64,000 bases of DNA, taken from positions 1 to 64,000 of the forward strand of contig DCIF01000096.1 in NCBI GenBank assembly GCA_002315795.1, written 5' to 3'. The stretch comes from Bacteroidales bacterium UBA1733 (GTDB lineage: Bacteria; Bacteroidota; Bacteroidia; Bacteroidales; UBA3663). A program made the translations under genes and the position numbers. Shown here piece by piece: positions 1-7,824 of this stretch (position 1 is its first letter; each line of letters opens with the position of its first letter). Under the pieces are notes generated by a model. That model saw nothing but the letters and a program-made list of their open reading frames with translations. It did no database searches and had not been told where the DNA came from.

Positions 1-179
1 GAATAGTGAAAAATAAGAGTTACAAAGGTAGGGCTTGTACTGATAGCTTATGCTGACGGCATGTACTGTTAGTAAATGCCCGCGACCATGTAAAATGGAT
101 TTTTCACTCTTCACTTTTCACTCTTCACTTAAACTGAGCAAGTTAAGAACTTGCGAAAGTTGAATAAATAATATTCCGT
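1..179. other. Non-coding leader upstream of rnpA
   Basis: No convincing gene is seen here. Positions 101-130 hold a TTCACTCTTCAC phrase repeat that recurs at 2566-2597 and, inverted, inside two genes near 9.57 and 10.57 kb. I see no clear TAnnTTTG promoter element close to rnpA, so the gene may be transcribed from beyond the left edge. Confidence 0.5.
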
Positions 180-569
180 ATGATGAACAACACCTTTTGC
201 AAGGCTGAGCGCCTAAACAGCAAACTGGTCATAGATAAACTGTTCGCAGGAGGAAACGGCTCGATGGCCGTCTTCCCCCTGCGAGTTGTTTTCATGAAGA
301 TGGAAGGTGCAACTCCTGACTCTGTACCTGCATCGATACTCATCTCTGTGCCGAAGAAGCGTTTTCACCATGCAGTCGACCGCAACCGTATGAAACGACA
401 GGTACGCGAGGCCTATAGGACACAGAAACAATCCCTCTGGGAACATCTTGCCGACAAGGACTGCCGAGTGGCCATTGCCTTTATCTGCATCACTGACAAG
501 CCTGTATCCTCGCGTCAGGTCCACAAGGCAGTAGGCAAGGCATTGGTAAGAATAATTGAGAAGATATGA
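180..569 (+). CDS. rnpA: Ribonuclease P protein component
   Basis: This is the small basic protein subunit of RNase P, which binds the catalytic RNA and helps trim the 5' leader from tRNA precursors. The family signature is the RNR motif, seen as [14 protein letters not shown] at residues 67-80, after a strand region ending SVPKKRF. The length of 129 aa is normal. Two ATG codons lie in tandem (180 and 183) and either could be used. The gene overlaps yidD by 4 bases (ATGA), which implies translational coupling, and the rnpA-yidD pair is a widely conserved arrangement. Identity is near certain. Confidence 0.96.
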   Translation: MMNNTFCKAERLNSKLVIDKLFAGGNGSMAVFPLRVVFMKMEGATPDSVPASILISVPKKRFHHAVDRNRMKRQVREAYRTQKQSLWEHLADKDCRVAIAFICITDKPVSSRQVHKAVGKALVRIIEKI

Positions 570-808
570 ATAAGGTGATAAAAATAATCAGCAAGATCTT
601 TGCGACGATCTTGCTGATTCCTATTTATTTCTATCGTAAATGCATCTCTCCATTTACGCCTCCATCATGCAGGTTTACGCCTACATGCTCAGCCTATGCT
701 GTGGAGGCTATCAAGAAGCATGGACCTATCTACGGCCTTTATCTTTCGATCCGCCGAATCCTCCGTTGCCATCCTTGGGGCGGAAGCGGTTACGATCCTG
801 TCCCTTGA
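566..808 (+). CDS. yidD: Membrane protein insertion efficiency factor YidD
   Basis: This small membrane-associated protein assists YidC-dependent insertion of inner-membrane proteins. It is 80 aa with a hydrophobic N-terminal helix (about residues 8-23). The family Cys pattern is present: C26, C35 and C41 within [20 protein letters not shown], and C68 just before the [12 protein letters not shown] end. It starts inside the rnpA stop. Its last 83 bases (726-808) are antisense to the 3' end of the converging methyltransferase gene, so the conserved YidD C-terminus and the Gly-rich end of the methyltransferase share DNA. Confidence 0.94.
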   Translation: MNKVIKIISKIFATILLIPIYFYRKCISPFTPPSCRFTPTCSAYAVEAIKKHGPIYGLYLSIRRILRCHPWGGSGYDPVP

Positions 809-2453
809 AGTCCTTGCCTCCCTTATTGAAGTCGCGTGAACCCTTCTGACCTCCCTTGAAGTCCTTGGAGTCACGTCCTCCCTTGAAGTCCTTAGAGTCT
901 TTCTTCTCGCCCTTAAATCCTCCACCGCGTGAGTCTCTTGTTGGCTTGGCAGCCGCTTCACGACGCTCACGAGCTTCAAACACACGGCGATCGCCCCACT
1001 TGCCGAGATGGCGGTTGATGATTTCTGCCTCTTCGGCATCCTCTGCCTCGAAAAATGCGCGGCGGTCGTTCATACGCTCCTCACGGCTATCCTCCTTATA
1101 TCCATTGCTTGCCGACTGCTTGCTACGGCGCTGGTTGTCACGGTCTTCCTCCTTCTTACGGCGCTCATCCTTGAATGGCTTAGACTTGAAGTAGTGCTCC
1201 TCCTTTGACTTTGCACGATCTTCCTCACTCTCGTCGTCATGCTTCTTGTGAGGCTTGAACTTGAGGTTGCGCTCACGATCCTCGTCGCTCTTGATGTCAA
1301 GGCCTTCCTCACGGCGATCCTTGAGCTTGCCGTCAAACACCTGGTACTTGCGGAACTCGCACTCCAATGCACCGTTGAACAGAGCATAGCGTGTAGATGG
1401 GCGGAAACCGATCTTCGCAAAGCACTCCTCTTTGTATGTGATAATCCAGGCATCATTGCCTATGAAGTTCTTCTTGAGGCGCTGGCCGATAGTCTCGTAC
1501 AGACCAAGGAGGTCGTCGGTAGTGATACGCTCACCGTATGGTGGGTTCGTGATCATGATGGCCTTCTCACGTGGTTCTTCAAACTCATAGAAGTCGCGCT
1601 GCTCTATGTCCACAACCTTGTTGACACCAGCATTACGGGCATTGTCGATGGCTATCTGTACAGCCTGGCGGTTGATGTCGAAGCCGTATATCTTATGATC
1701 GAAGTCGCGCTCCTCGCTGTCATCATTGTAGATGCGGTCGAAGAGATCCTCGTCAAAGTCCTTCCACTTCTCGAAAGCATACTCCTTGCGGAACACACCC
1801 GGGTAGATGTTCATTGCTATCAAGGCAGCCTCGATAAGTATGGTGCCTGATCCGCAGAATGGGTCGATGAGGTCACACTCGCCGTTCCATCCTGTGAGCA
1901 TGATCATACCTGCAGCAAGCACCTCATTGATAGGGGCTGCCACAGTGTTGGTCTTATAGCCACGGATGTGGAGGCTCTCACCGCTTGAGTCGAGCGAGAT
2001 GGTCACGTCAGTCTCAGCGATGTGTACATTGATGCGGAGGTCTGGGTTTGTGATGGCCACATTAGGGCGATCGCCAGTCTTCTCACGCCAGTAGTCGGCG
2101 ATGGCATCCTTCACGCGGTATGCCACAAACTTCGAATGGCGGAACTTCTCTGAGAACACCACAGAGTCGATCAGAAACGAAGTCTTGCTGTCCATCCACT
2201 GGCTCCAGTCCATTTTCTTTACCACCTCATACACCTCGTCGGCATCAGAGGCTTTGAACTCCTTGATAGGCTTAAGGATCTTGACTGCAGTACGAGTACA
2301 GAAATTTGCCTTGTACAGCATCTCCTTATCACCTGTGAAACCAACCATGCGTCGGCCAATCTCTACGTTGTTGGCACCAAGGTTGATCAGTTCCTTAGCA
2401 AGAACTTCCTCGAGCCCCTGAAAGGTTTTTGCTACTATCTTAAATTCTTCCAT
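726..2453 (-). CDS. THUMP-domain class I RNA methyltransferase (RlmL/Trm11-like) with long charged tail
   Basis: A predicted SAM-dependent RNA N2-guanine methyltransferase, similar to the N-terminal half of RlmL (23S rRNA m2G2445). A THUMP-type RNA-binding region occupies about residues 1-160. The Rossmann methyltransferase carries the SAM loop DPFCGSGTI at 197-205 and the catalytic NPPYGER motif at 303-309. The fold ends near residue 380. Beyond it is a tail of almost 200 residues rich in K, R, D and E, finishing in Gly/Lys repeats of the type KDFKGG, which suggests an extra RNA-binding segment. It converges on yidD and overlaps it by 83 bp. The exact rRNA target is inferred from family only. 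Confidence 0.88.
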   Translation of the reverse strand: MEEFKIVAKTFQGLEEVLAKELINLGANNVEIGRRMVGFTGDKEMLYKANFCTRTAVKILKPIKEFKASDADEVYEVVKKMDWSQWMDSKTSFLIDSVVFSEKFRHSKFVAYRVKDAIADYWREKTGDRPNVAITNPDLRINVHIAETDVTISLDSSGESLHIRGYKTNTVAAPINEVLAAGMIMLTGWNGECDLIDPFCGSGTILIEAALIAMNIYPGVFRKEYAFEKWKDFDEDLFDRIYNDDSEERDFDHKIYGFDINRQAVQIAIDNARNAGVNKVVDIEQRDFYEFEEPREKAIMITNPPYGERITTDDLLGLYETIGQRLKKNFIGNDAWIITYKEECFAKIGFRPSTRYALFNGALECEFRKYQVFDGKLKDRREEGLDIKSDEDRERNLKFKPHKKHDDESEEDRAKSKEEHYFKSKPFKDERRKKEEDRDNQRRSKQSASNGYKEDSREERMNDRRAFFEAEDAEEAEIINRHLGKWGDRRVFEARERREAAAKPTRDSRGGGFKGEKKDSKDFKGGRDSKDFKGGQKGSRDFNKGGKDFKGQDRNRFRPKDGNGGFGGSKDKGRR

Positions 2454-2605
2454 TGTTGGGAATATATATTGTTCTTTGTTTAGAGCTTAGAGTTTAGAGC
2501 TTAGAGTTTAGAGGTTAGAGTTTTGGGGTGGAGTTTAGAGGTTAGGGATTTTACAGTAATTCTTATTTTTCACTCTTCACTTTTCACTCTTCACTCTCTA
2601 TGAAG
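2454..2605. repeat. Phrase-repeat tract (GTTTAGAGCTTAGA and TTCACTCTTCAC)
   Basis: The region between cysE and the methyltransferase is built almost wholly of reiterated words. Positions 2476-2545 repeat GTTTAGAGCTTAGA with small variations, and 2566-2597 repeat TTCACTCTTCACTT. Read on the minus strand it lies directly 3' of the cysE stop codon. No gene is seen. Confidence 0.8.
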
Positions 2606-3514
2606 TCATCTCTTCTGCGAAATAAACGCACCAGCCTCCACATCGTGAGTCACCCAGATATTGCCACCTATCGTAGCACCCTTACCTATCGTGATGCGTC
2701 CGAGTATTGAAGCGTTGGAGTACACGATGACGTCATCCTCAAGTATAGGGTGACGTGGGATGCCCTTGATTGGATTGCCGTCCTCATCGAGAGGAAACGA
2801 CTTCGCACCGAGAGTCACACCTTGGTACAGCTTCACATTCCTGCCGATGATGCAAGTCTCGCCGATCACCACACCCGTGCCGTGGTCGATAGTGAAATAC
2901 TCACCGATCGTAGCTCCTGGGTGAATGTCGATACCCGTCTCCGAGTGAGCCATCTCAGTCAGCATGCGTGGTATGAGAGGCACGTCGAGGTTCCAGAGCT
3001 CATGGGCAATGCGGTAGATGGTCAGTTCTTTGATGATAGGGTAGCATGAAATGATCTCGCCGTAAGTCTTGGCAGCAGGGTCGCCATTGAATGCAGCTAC
3101 GACATCCGTAGCCAGTACGCGTCGTACCTCAGGCAGTCGGCTGATGAATCGATGTGCGCGGTCAGTGGCAATGCGTCGCATCTCAGAGTTGATGGTCGCC
3201 TTGCTATATGCAGCAAATGCCGCCATCTGGTCAAATCCTGAGAACGACAGTCCTGCCTGTATCTGATCCACGAGCAGAGAGAACATACGTTCCACCTCCA
3301 CACCTATATGAAAGTGCAGAGTCTCAGTATTGATATTGCTCTTGCCGTAATAGCCTGGGAACAGGATGCTGCGTGCCAAGTCCACTATCTCAGCAAGCAC
3401 AGTGCCAGAAGGCAGCGGAGTGCCCTCAGCATGCTCATGAAACAGGTCCTTGTACGACTGTGGCTTAGCCAACTGCTCTACTACCTCGTTTATTATTTGT
3501 GATGTTGTGTTCAC
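2606..3514 (-). CDS. cysE: Serine O-acetyltransferase (EpsC/CysE type)
   Basis: Transfers acetyl from acetyl-CoA to L-serine to give O-acetylserine, the first committed step of cysteine synthesis. The 302-aa protein has an N-terminal helical region and a C-terminal left-handed beta-helix with hexapeptide repeats. Its characteristic stretch runs IDIHPGATIGEYFTIDHGTG, then VVIGETCIIGRNVKLYQGVT. The length fits the longer EpsC form common in Bacteroidetes. It is apparently monocistronic. A phrase repeat begins within about 15 bases of its stop codon. Confidence 0.94.
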   Translation of the reverse strand: MNTTSQIINEVVEQLAKPQSYKDLFHEHAEGTPLPSGTVLAEIVDLARSILFPGYYGKSNINTETLHFHIGVEVERMFSLLVDQIQAGLSFSGFDQMAAFAAYSKATINSEMRRIATDRAHRFISRLPEVRRVLATDVVAAFNGDPAAKTYGEIISCYPIIKELTIYRIAHELWNLDVPLIPRMLTEMAHSETGIDIHPGATIGEYFTIDHGTGVVIGETCIIGRNVKLYQGVTLGAKSFPLDEDGNPIKGIPRHPILEDDVIVYSNASILGRITIGKGATIGGNIWVTHDVEAGAFISQKR

Positions 3515-3559
3515 TTTTATCGTCTAATGCCCCGAAAGGCAAATTGTTACATGTTTTTA

Positions 3560-3646
3560 CTCTCGACTACTCGACTTCTCGGCTATTCGAATTCTCAACT
3601 TCTTCAACTCCTTCAACTTCTTCAACCCCTCAACCCTTCAACTTTT
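3560..3646. repeat. TTCAACTTCTTCAACTCC phrase repeat, supplies the tdk stop codon
   Basis: A reiterated word of the TTCAACTCCTTCAAC type fills the cysE-tdk spacer. On the minus strand it reads GTTGAAGGAGTTGAAG. It runs into the 3' end of tdk: the last residues KLKG and the TGA stop at 3630-3632 are encoded by it. The same word sits at the ends of the MATE gene (16.7 kb) and the purF-type gene (25.2 kb). Confidence 0.75.
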
Positions 3647-4208
3647 CCATATAGCACTCTCTGCACAAAGGCTCATACTCACCCATTTCGCCGAGCAGCA
3701 CCTGCTTATCGCCAGCCACAATACGGTGGCTTACATATCCCAGCGCACCACAGCGAGGACAGATAGCGTGCACCTTCAACACATCGTCAGCAATAGCCAT
3801 GAGATGAGGCATAGGACCGAAAGGCTTGCCAGTGTAGTCCATATCCAGACCAGCAATGATCACGCGGATACCTTTATATGCCAGTTCGTTGCACACTGCT
3901 ACCAGTCCTTCGTCAAAGAACTGCGCCTCATCAATGCCAATCACGTCAGTATCGCTGCCCAGCAACAGGATGCTCGCACTGTTCTCCACAGGAGTCGACG
4001 GTATAGCCACACCCTCGTGCGTTACCACGTCGGCATCCGAGTAGCGAGTGTCAATCGCCGGTTTGAAAATCTCCACCTTCTGATGAGCCAGCTGTGCACG
4101 CTTCATGCGTCGGATCAGTTCCTCGGTCTTGCCCGAAAACATCGATCCGCATATCACCTCCACGCGTCCTTGGCGCATCATTTCTCCATTCTTATATGAT
4201 ACTGTCAT
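3630..4208 (-). CDS. tdk: Thymidine kinase
   Basis: Phosphorylates thymidine with ATP to feed the dTTP salvage pathway. This is the type II (TK1-like) enzyme of 192 aa, with P-loop GSMFSGKT at residues 21-28 and the DEAQFF motif holding catalytic E94. Near the C-terminus are two zinc-binding Cys pairs, CPRC and CREC. An in-frame ATG exists upstream at 4262. I chose 4208 because a good -7 promoter element (4235-4242, minus strand) lies between the two, and because family members begin just before the P-loop strand. The last four codons and the stop lie in a phrase repeat. Confidence 0.93.
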   Translation of the reverse strand: MTVSYKNGEMMRQGRVEVICGSMFSGKTEELIRRMKRAQLAHQKVEIFKPAIDTRYSDADVVTHEGVAIPSTPVENSASILLLGSDTDVIGIDEAQFFDEGLVAVCNELAYKGIRVIIAGLDMDYTGKPFGPMPHLMAIADDVLKVHAICPRCGALGYVSHRIVAGDKQVLLGEMGEYEPLCRECYMEKLKG

Positions 4209-4234
4209 TTTATTCTTTTTGTCAATTTTGTTTG

Positions 4235-4263
4235 CAAAGATAGAGAAAAAAATAAAAATCAAA
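4235..4263 (-). promoter_or_regulatory. Promoter of tdk
   Basis: On the minus strand TATCTTTG at 4235-4242 matches the Bacteroidetes -7 consensus TAnnTTTG. A TTTG -33 element sits 17 bases upstream at 4260-4263. Its position inside the longer reading frame supports the shorter tdk start. Confidence 0.7.
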
Positions 4264-4317
4264 AATAAAAAACTAAAAATTCAAGCATCAGTGTGTGATA
4301 CAAGCCATTATTTTCCG

Positions 4318-4325
4318 TATCTTTG
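4318..4325 (+). promoter_or_regulatory. -7 element of purD promoter
   Basis: TATCTTTG matches TAnnTTTG and lies 42 bases before the purD ATG. The -33 region is a weaker GTGTGTG near 4291. Confidence 0.65.
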
Positions 4326-4366
4326 CACCAAAATAAGCGAAATAACAATCTAAACAATACAAAACA

Positions 4367-5659
4367 ATGAAATTACTTTTGCTCGGAAGCGGCGGTCGTG
4401 AGCATGCTTTAGCATGGAAGATCAGCCAAAGTCCAAAGATTGAGAAACTGTTCGTTGCTCCTGGAAATGCAGGAACAGCCAACTGCGGAGAGAACGTGCC
4501 AATGAAGGCCGACGACTTCGCTGCCATCAAGCAGTTCGTACTTGCCAACAGCATCGACATGGTCGTAGTAGGCCCTGAGGATCCACTCGTCAAGGGAGTG
4601 TACGACTACTTCAAGCAGGATGCAGAGATCAGCCAGATCCCAGTCATCGGTCCATCCAAGGCAGGTGCAGTGCTCGAAGGCTCCAAGGACTTTGCCAAGG
4701 GCTTCATGCAGCGTCATGGCGTGCCTACAGCAGCTTACCGTTCGTTCAACGGCACAAACATCGAGGAAGGCATCGCATTTCTTGAGACACTCCAGGCACC
4801 ATACGTCCTCAAGGCCGACGGTCTCTGTGCAGGCAAGGGAGTGCTCATTATCGACGATCTCGAGGAGGCAAAGCGCGAGTTCCGTGGCATGCTCGACGGC
4901 ATGTTTGGTGAAGCCAGCGCGACAGTAGTCATCGAGGAGTTCCTCAGCGGCATCGAGTGCTCAGTATTCGTACTCACCGACGGTACCAACTACAAGATAC
5001 TCCCAGAGGCAAAGGACTACAAGCGTATCGGCGAAGGCGACACAGGTCTCAACACAGGCGGTATGGGTAGCGTATCACCAGTGCCATTTGCCGACGCAGA
5101 GTGGATGAAGAAGGTTGAGGACCGCATCGTCCGCCCTACCATCGAAGGCCTCAAGGCAGAAGGCATCGAGTACAAAGGCTTCATCTTCCTCGGACTCATC
5201 AAGGTCGACCGTGACTATGCATACGCCAAGGCAGGCGACCCAGTAGTTATAGAATATAATGTACGCATGGGCGACCCAGAGACAGAGTCAGTCATGCTCC
5301 GCATCAAGTCCGACCTCGTCGACCTCCTCGAAGGTGTTGCCGAAGGCAATCTCGACCAGCGCACACTCGAGTTTGACCCACGCAATGTCGTTTGTGTCAT
5401 GATGGTCAGCGGAGGATACCCACAGGCATACAAGAAAGGATTCCCGATCACAGGCATAGAGAACGTCGAAGGCTCAGTAGTCTTCCACGCAGGTACAGCT
5501 CTCAAGGACGGTGAGGTGGTCACAGCCGGCGGTCGTGTCATTGCCGTATCATCTTACGGATCAAGCAAGGACGAAGCCCTCACCAAGTCATTCACCGAGG
5601 CTGCAAAGATTCAGTTCGAAGGCAAATACTTCCGTCGCGACATCGGAAAGGACCTATAA
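4367..5659 (+). CDS. purD: Phosphoribosylamine--glycine ligase (GAR synthetase)
   Basis: Second enzyme of purine synthesis: joins phosphoribosylamine and glycine using ATP. The protein is 430 aa, the usual length. It opens with the nucleotide-fold motif [12 protein letters not shown] and contains the ATP-grasp segments [14 protein letters not shown] and [14 protein letters not shown] substrate-loop run reads [18 protein letters not shown]. It stands alone behind its own promoter. A 13-bp inverted repeat lies 35 bases after the stop. Confidence 0.97.
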   Translation: MKLLLLGSGGREHALAWKISQSPKIEKLFVAPGNAGTANCGENVPMKADDFAAIKQFVLANSIDMVVVGPEDPLVKGVYDYFKQDAEISQIPVIGPSKAGAVLEGSKDFAKGFMQRHGVPTAAYRSFNGTNIEEGIAFLETLQAPYVLKADGLCAGKGVLIIDDLEEAKREFRGMLDGMFGEASATVVIEEFLSGIECSVFVLTDGTNYKILPEAKDYKRIGEGDTGLNTGGMGSVSPVPFADAEWMKKVEDRIVRPTIEGLKAEGIEYKGFIFLGLIKVDRDYAYAKAGDPVVIEYNVRMGDPETESVMLRIKSDLVDLLEGVAEGNLDQRTLEFDPRNVVCVMMVSGGYPQAYKKGFPITGIENVEGSVVFHAGTALKDGEVVTAGGRVIAVSSYGSSKDEALTKSFTEAAKIQFEGKYFRRDIGKDL

Positions 5660-5693
5660 AAGGTGGTTACGTTTGGAGTAAAATAAAGATTGT

Positions 5694-5776
5694 CACGGCT
5701 GTGGTTAGTTCAAACCACAGCCGTGGTTATAATAAGTCACAACTGTGCTTTTGTTAAAACCACAGCTGTGCTTTGA
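5694..5776. repeat. CACAGC(C/T)GTG word cluster with 13-bp hairpin
   Basis: A perfect 13-bp inverted repeat (5694-5706 with 5713-5725; CACGGCTGTGGTT and its complement) is followed by degenerate copies: CACAACTGTG near 5738 and the palindrome CACAGCTGTG near 5761. It could fold behind purD as a terminator-like structure, but there is no T-rich tail. Confidence 0.7.
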
Positions 5777-5847
5777 AATGATTGTTGCAACAAATAACCA
5801 TAGTTGCTGTGCTGATATTGCTTTAGCGCTGGAGACGGTCATGTTAT

Positions 5848-5954
5848 TTAGTGATATTAGTGATATTACAAAACAGCTAATATCACTATAATTACACTGC
5901 ATCATATATCTGTATATGAACGGATTACAAGAGTTAGTGATATTAGTGTAATTT
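5848..5954. repeat. AGTGATATTAGTG direct and inverted word cluster
   Basis: TTAGTGATATTAGTG occurs at 5848-5862 and 5933-5947, with a partial tandem copy (TGATATTA at 5861-5868). The complementary CTAATATCACTA lies between them at 5877-5888. ATTACACT at 5891-5898 also pairs with AGTGTAAT at 5945-5952. The layout allows alternative hairpins. Function is unknown. Confidence 0.65.
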
Positions 5955-6110
5955 ATTTGGCGTTTTTAAAAAATATTATTTATTACCCACGATTACATCA
6001 AAGACTTTCTGACGTTTCGAATTGGTCGTAATACGCAGGAACCGATAATAGAAAAAAGCGCTTTGCGAAAAAAATGGGGGTGGAAATGAAAAAAAGGTGG
6101 GATTGGTTGC

Positions 6111-6139
6111 TTGTGTTGGAAAGTTTTTTATTAACTTTG
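6111..6139 (+). promoter_or_regulatory. Promoter of the 6255 secreted-protein gene
   Basis: TAACTTTG at 6132-6139 matches the -7 consensus, and TTG at 6111-6113 lies 18 bases upstream as a -33 element. This leaves an untranslated leader of roughly 110 bases. Confidence 0.65.
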
Positions 6140-6254
6140 CAGCCGAAAGTAGGTGTGGGGGGAGATGAAGGTCCGGTTGCTGCACATAAGCATAGGGCGA
6201 CTGCCGCTGCACACCTGCATAACGCGATTTATTAACAATAAAAAAATTATCAGC

Positions 6255-6731
6255 ATGAAAAGATTTATTATCAGTATGGTAGTGGTGCTCATGAGCATCG
6301 CAGGTGCTTATGCACAGGATCCAGTGGTTTACACAAGCAAGAAGTTGGCTATCTCGGTAGTGGTACCAGACAACTCGAAGGTGACAAAGGAGGATAAGGA
6401 TGGTCTCGTGATTATGACTCCAGACAATCTGTTCGCTCTCTCTATCGTTCCTTTCGACATGAAGAATGCTTCAGAGGATGATGTGGCAGAGGCATTTGCC
6501 ATACTCGGCAAGGCTGCTAAGCTCGACACTAAGAATCTCGAAGATGTAGAGTACAGTTCTGATACTATCGAGGGTGTGTATAAGTTATCTGCTCTCGGTG
6601 ACGGCGCAACATGTGTCGGTGTGGCAGGCGTAGAGAAGACTGGCGAAGGTTTTCTCGTAACTGTAACTGCTGGCGAGGCTTACCTTGGATATATCGAGGT
6701 GTCGCTCAAGAACTTCAATGTAGTGAAGTGA
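6255..6731 (+). CDS. Small secreted protein of unknown function
   Basis: A 158-aa protein beginning MKRFIISMVVVLMSIAGAYAQ, a clear Sec signal peptide with cleavage after AYA. The mature part is a compact mixed alpha/beta domain without cysteines. It has no catalytic motif I recognise. An in-frame extension reaches back to 6153, but it has no signal-like features and lies in the leader, so I chose the ATG at 6255. A strong hairpin terminator follows the stop. Family not recognised. Confidence 0.75.
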   Translation: MKRFIISMVVVLMSIAGAYAQDPVVYTSKKLAISVVVPDNSKVTKEDKDGLVIMTPDNLFALSIVPFDMKNASEDDVAEAFAILGKAAKLDTKNLEDVEYSSDTIEGVYKLSALGDGATCVGVAGVEKTGEGFLVTVTAGEAYLGYIEVSLKNFNVVK

Positions 6732-6767
6732 GAGTTTAGAGCTTTTTTGCTACAGCAATGATAGATA

Positions 6768-6799
6768 AAAGCAGGGTGCCGGAATGGGCACCCTGCTTT
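6768..6799. terminator. Bidirectional rho-independent terminator
   Basis: A perfect 13-bp stem (AAAGCAGGGTGCC at 6768-6780 with its complement at 6787-6799) closes a 6-base loop, with A and T tracts on either side. It separates two converging genes and can serve both. Confidence 0.85.
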
Positions 6800-6806
6800 C
6801 GTTGTA

Positions 6807-7781
6807 TTATTCTAATGCCTTGAGGATGGCGACGTTGAGGAGCTCCATGTCGGAGAGTCGGACCTTTGTGTTGTCGCCTATAGGCTTGTACCACGAGCAG
6901 GACTGGAAATAGTCCTTGAGCTGCGGATCGGAGAAGGTGTAGCCGTGGCGGGCATAGATCTCATTGCGCATGAGGCGGAGCACAGAATGGTCGGGAAGCG
7001 AGTTGGCAGCATAGTAGCAGACTGGACGGTCGGAAGTGAACTGCCATCGTGGAGCACGGGTGCTTGCCTTCAATGATGCATAGAGATTCTTACGTATCAA
7101 GTCGCCGTCATCATTGCGCTCAGCCAGGTAGATCTTCATGCCCTCGATGGTAGGAACGAGTTGCCAAATGCGGCTGCCGATGACGATGGTGTAGTCGGGG
7201 GCATCAGTGCCGTCATCACTGACGATATAGTATGTGGCTGGTTTGCCGTTGAAGATGCAGGAACCATCATCGCTGAACCGATATTCGACGCCCCTGGTGG
7301 TGGTATAGGAACCCGCGATCATGGTCATCATGGCATCCACAGCGACCTCCCTCATCTCACGACCCGTCTCCTCATAGACCGAGCTGACGGTGTGGTTGGC
7401 ATGGTAGCGAATAAGCAGGTTATAGTTGCCTACATCCTTGCGCCTCCAGTAGCCATCATCATCACTATTGGTGCTGCCACTCTCGAGGATCATCTTTGCT
7501 ACCTCATCAAGATTGCTGAGTTGAGAGGTGGAGAGGGTGTTCTGAACGCTCTTCATGTCATACTGGTAGTTGCCGGTCTTTTTTGTTTGCAGCAGATAGC
7601 CATACCCTGCATCGTAATAGCTGTTAGCCACCAACAGCACCTGATTGTTAGCAATAGGTACTGATACCAACATCTCTGAACCGTTGGTCCAGATGTGATC
7701 CACCCATGGATCTTTCCATTCCTGAGCCTGAGACACAAGCGCGAATACGCATGTCAATAGTGTGAGAAATAGTCTTTTCAT
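6807..7781 (-). CDS. Secreted YARHG-domain protein
   Basis: A 324-aa exported protein: the signal peptide MKRLFLTLLTCVFALVSQAQ is followed by an envelope domain of unknown role. Near the C-terminus is a YARHG domain, recognised from RNEIYARHGYTF followed by LKDYFQSCSWY. YARHG domains are extracellular modules of bacterial surface proteins and are thought to be involved in cell-wall binding or processing. It converges with the small secreted gene across a shared terminator and lies 43 bases downstream of the CE12 esterase on the same strand, so the two may be co-transcribed. Substrate unknown. Confidence 0.8.
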   Translation of the reverse strand: MKRLFLTLLTCVFALVSQAQEWKDPWVDHIWTNGSEMLVSVPIANNQVLLVANSYYDAGYGYLLQTKKTGNYQYDMKSVQNTLSTSQLSNLDEVAKMILESGSTNSDDDGYWRRKDVGNYNLLIRYHANHTVSSVYEETGREMREVAVDAMMTMIAGSYTTTRGVEYRFSDDGSCIFNGKPATYYIVSDDGTDAPDYTIVIGSRIWQLVPTIEGMKIYLAERNDDGDLIRKNLYASLKASTRAPRWQFTSDRPVCYYAANSLPDHSVLRLMRNEIYARHGYTFSDPQLKDYFQSCSWYKPIGDNTKVRLSDMELLNVAILKALE

Positions 7782-7824
7782 GTTCTTATTTATTCATGTT
7801 CTTATTTAGTTTTTGTCAATAAAT

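Larger units (their letters stand above)
5660..6254. other. 595-bp non-coding spacer rich in reiterated words
   Basis: No gene is credible here: the reading frames are short, lack family features and cross repeats. The spacer contains a CACAGC-core cluster (5694-5776), a GTGATATTAG cluster (5848-5954), and the promoter and untranslated leader of the next gene (6111-6254). Confidence 0.7.

Noticed and set aside
4209..4262. N-terminal extension of thymidine kinase
   Set aside because: The promoter element lies inside it; the protein from 4208 has the family length.
5705..6212. Short reading frames in the purD downstream spacer
   Set aside because: They cross repeats and a promoter, lack family features, and have no start context.
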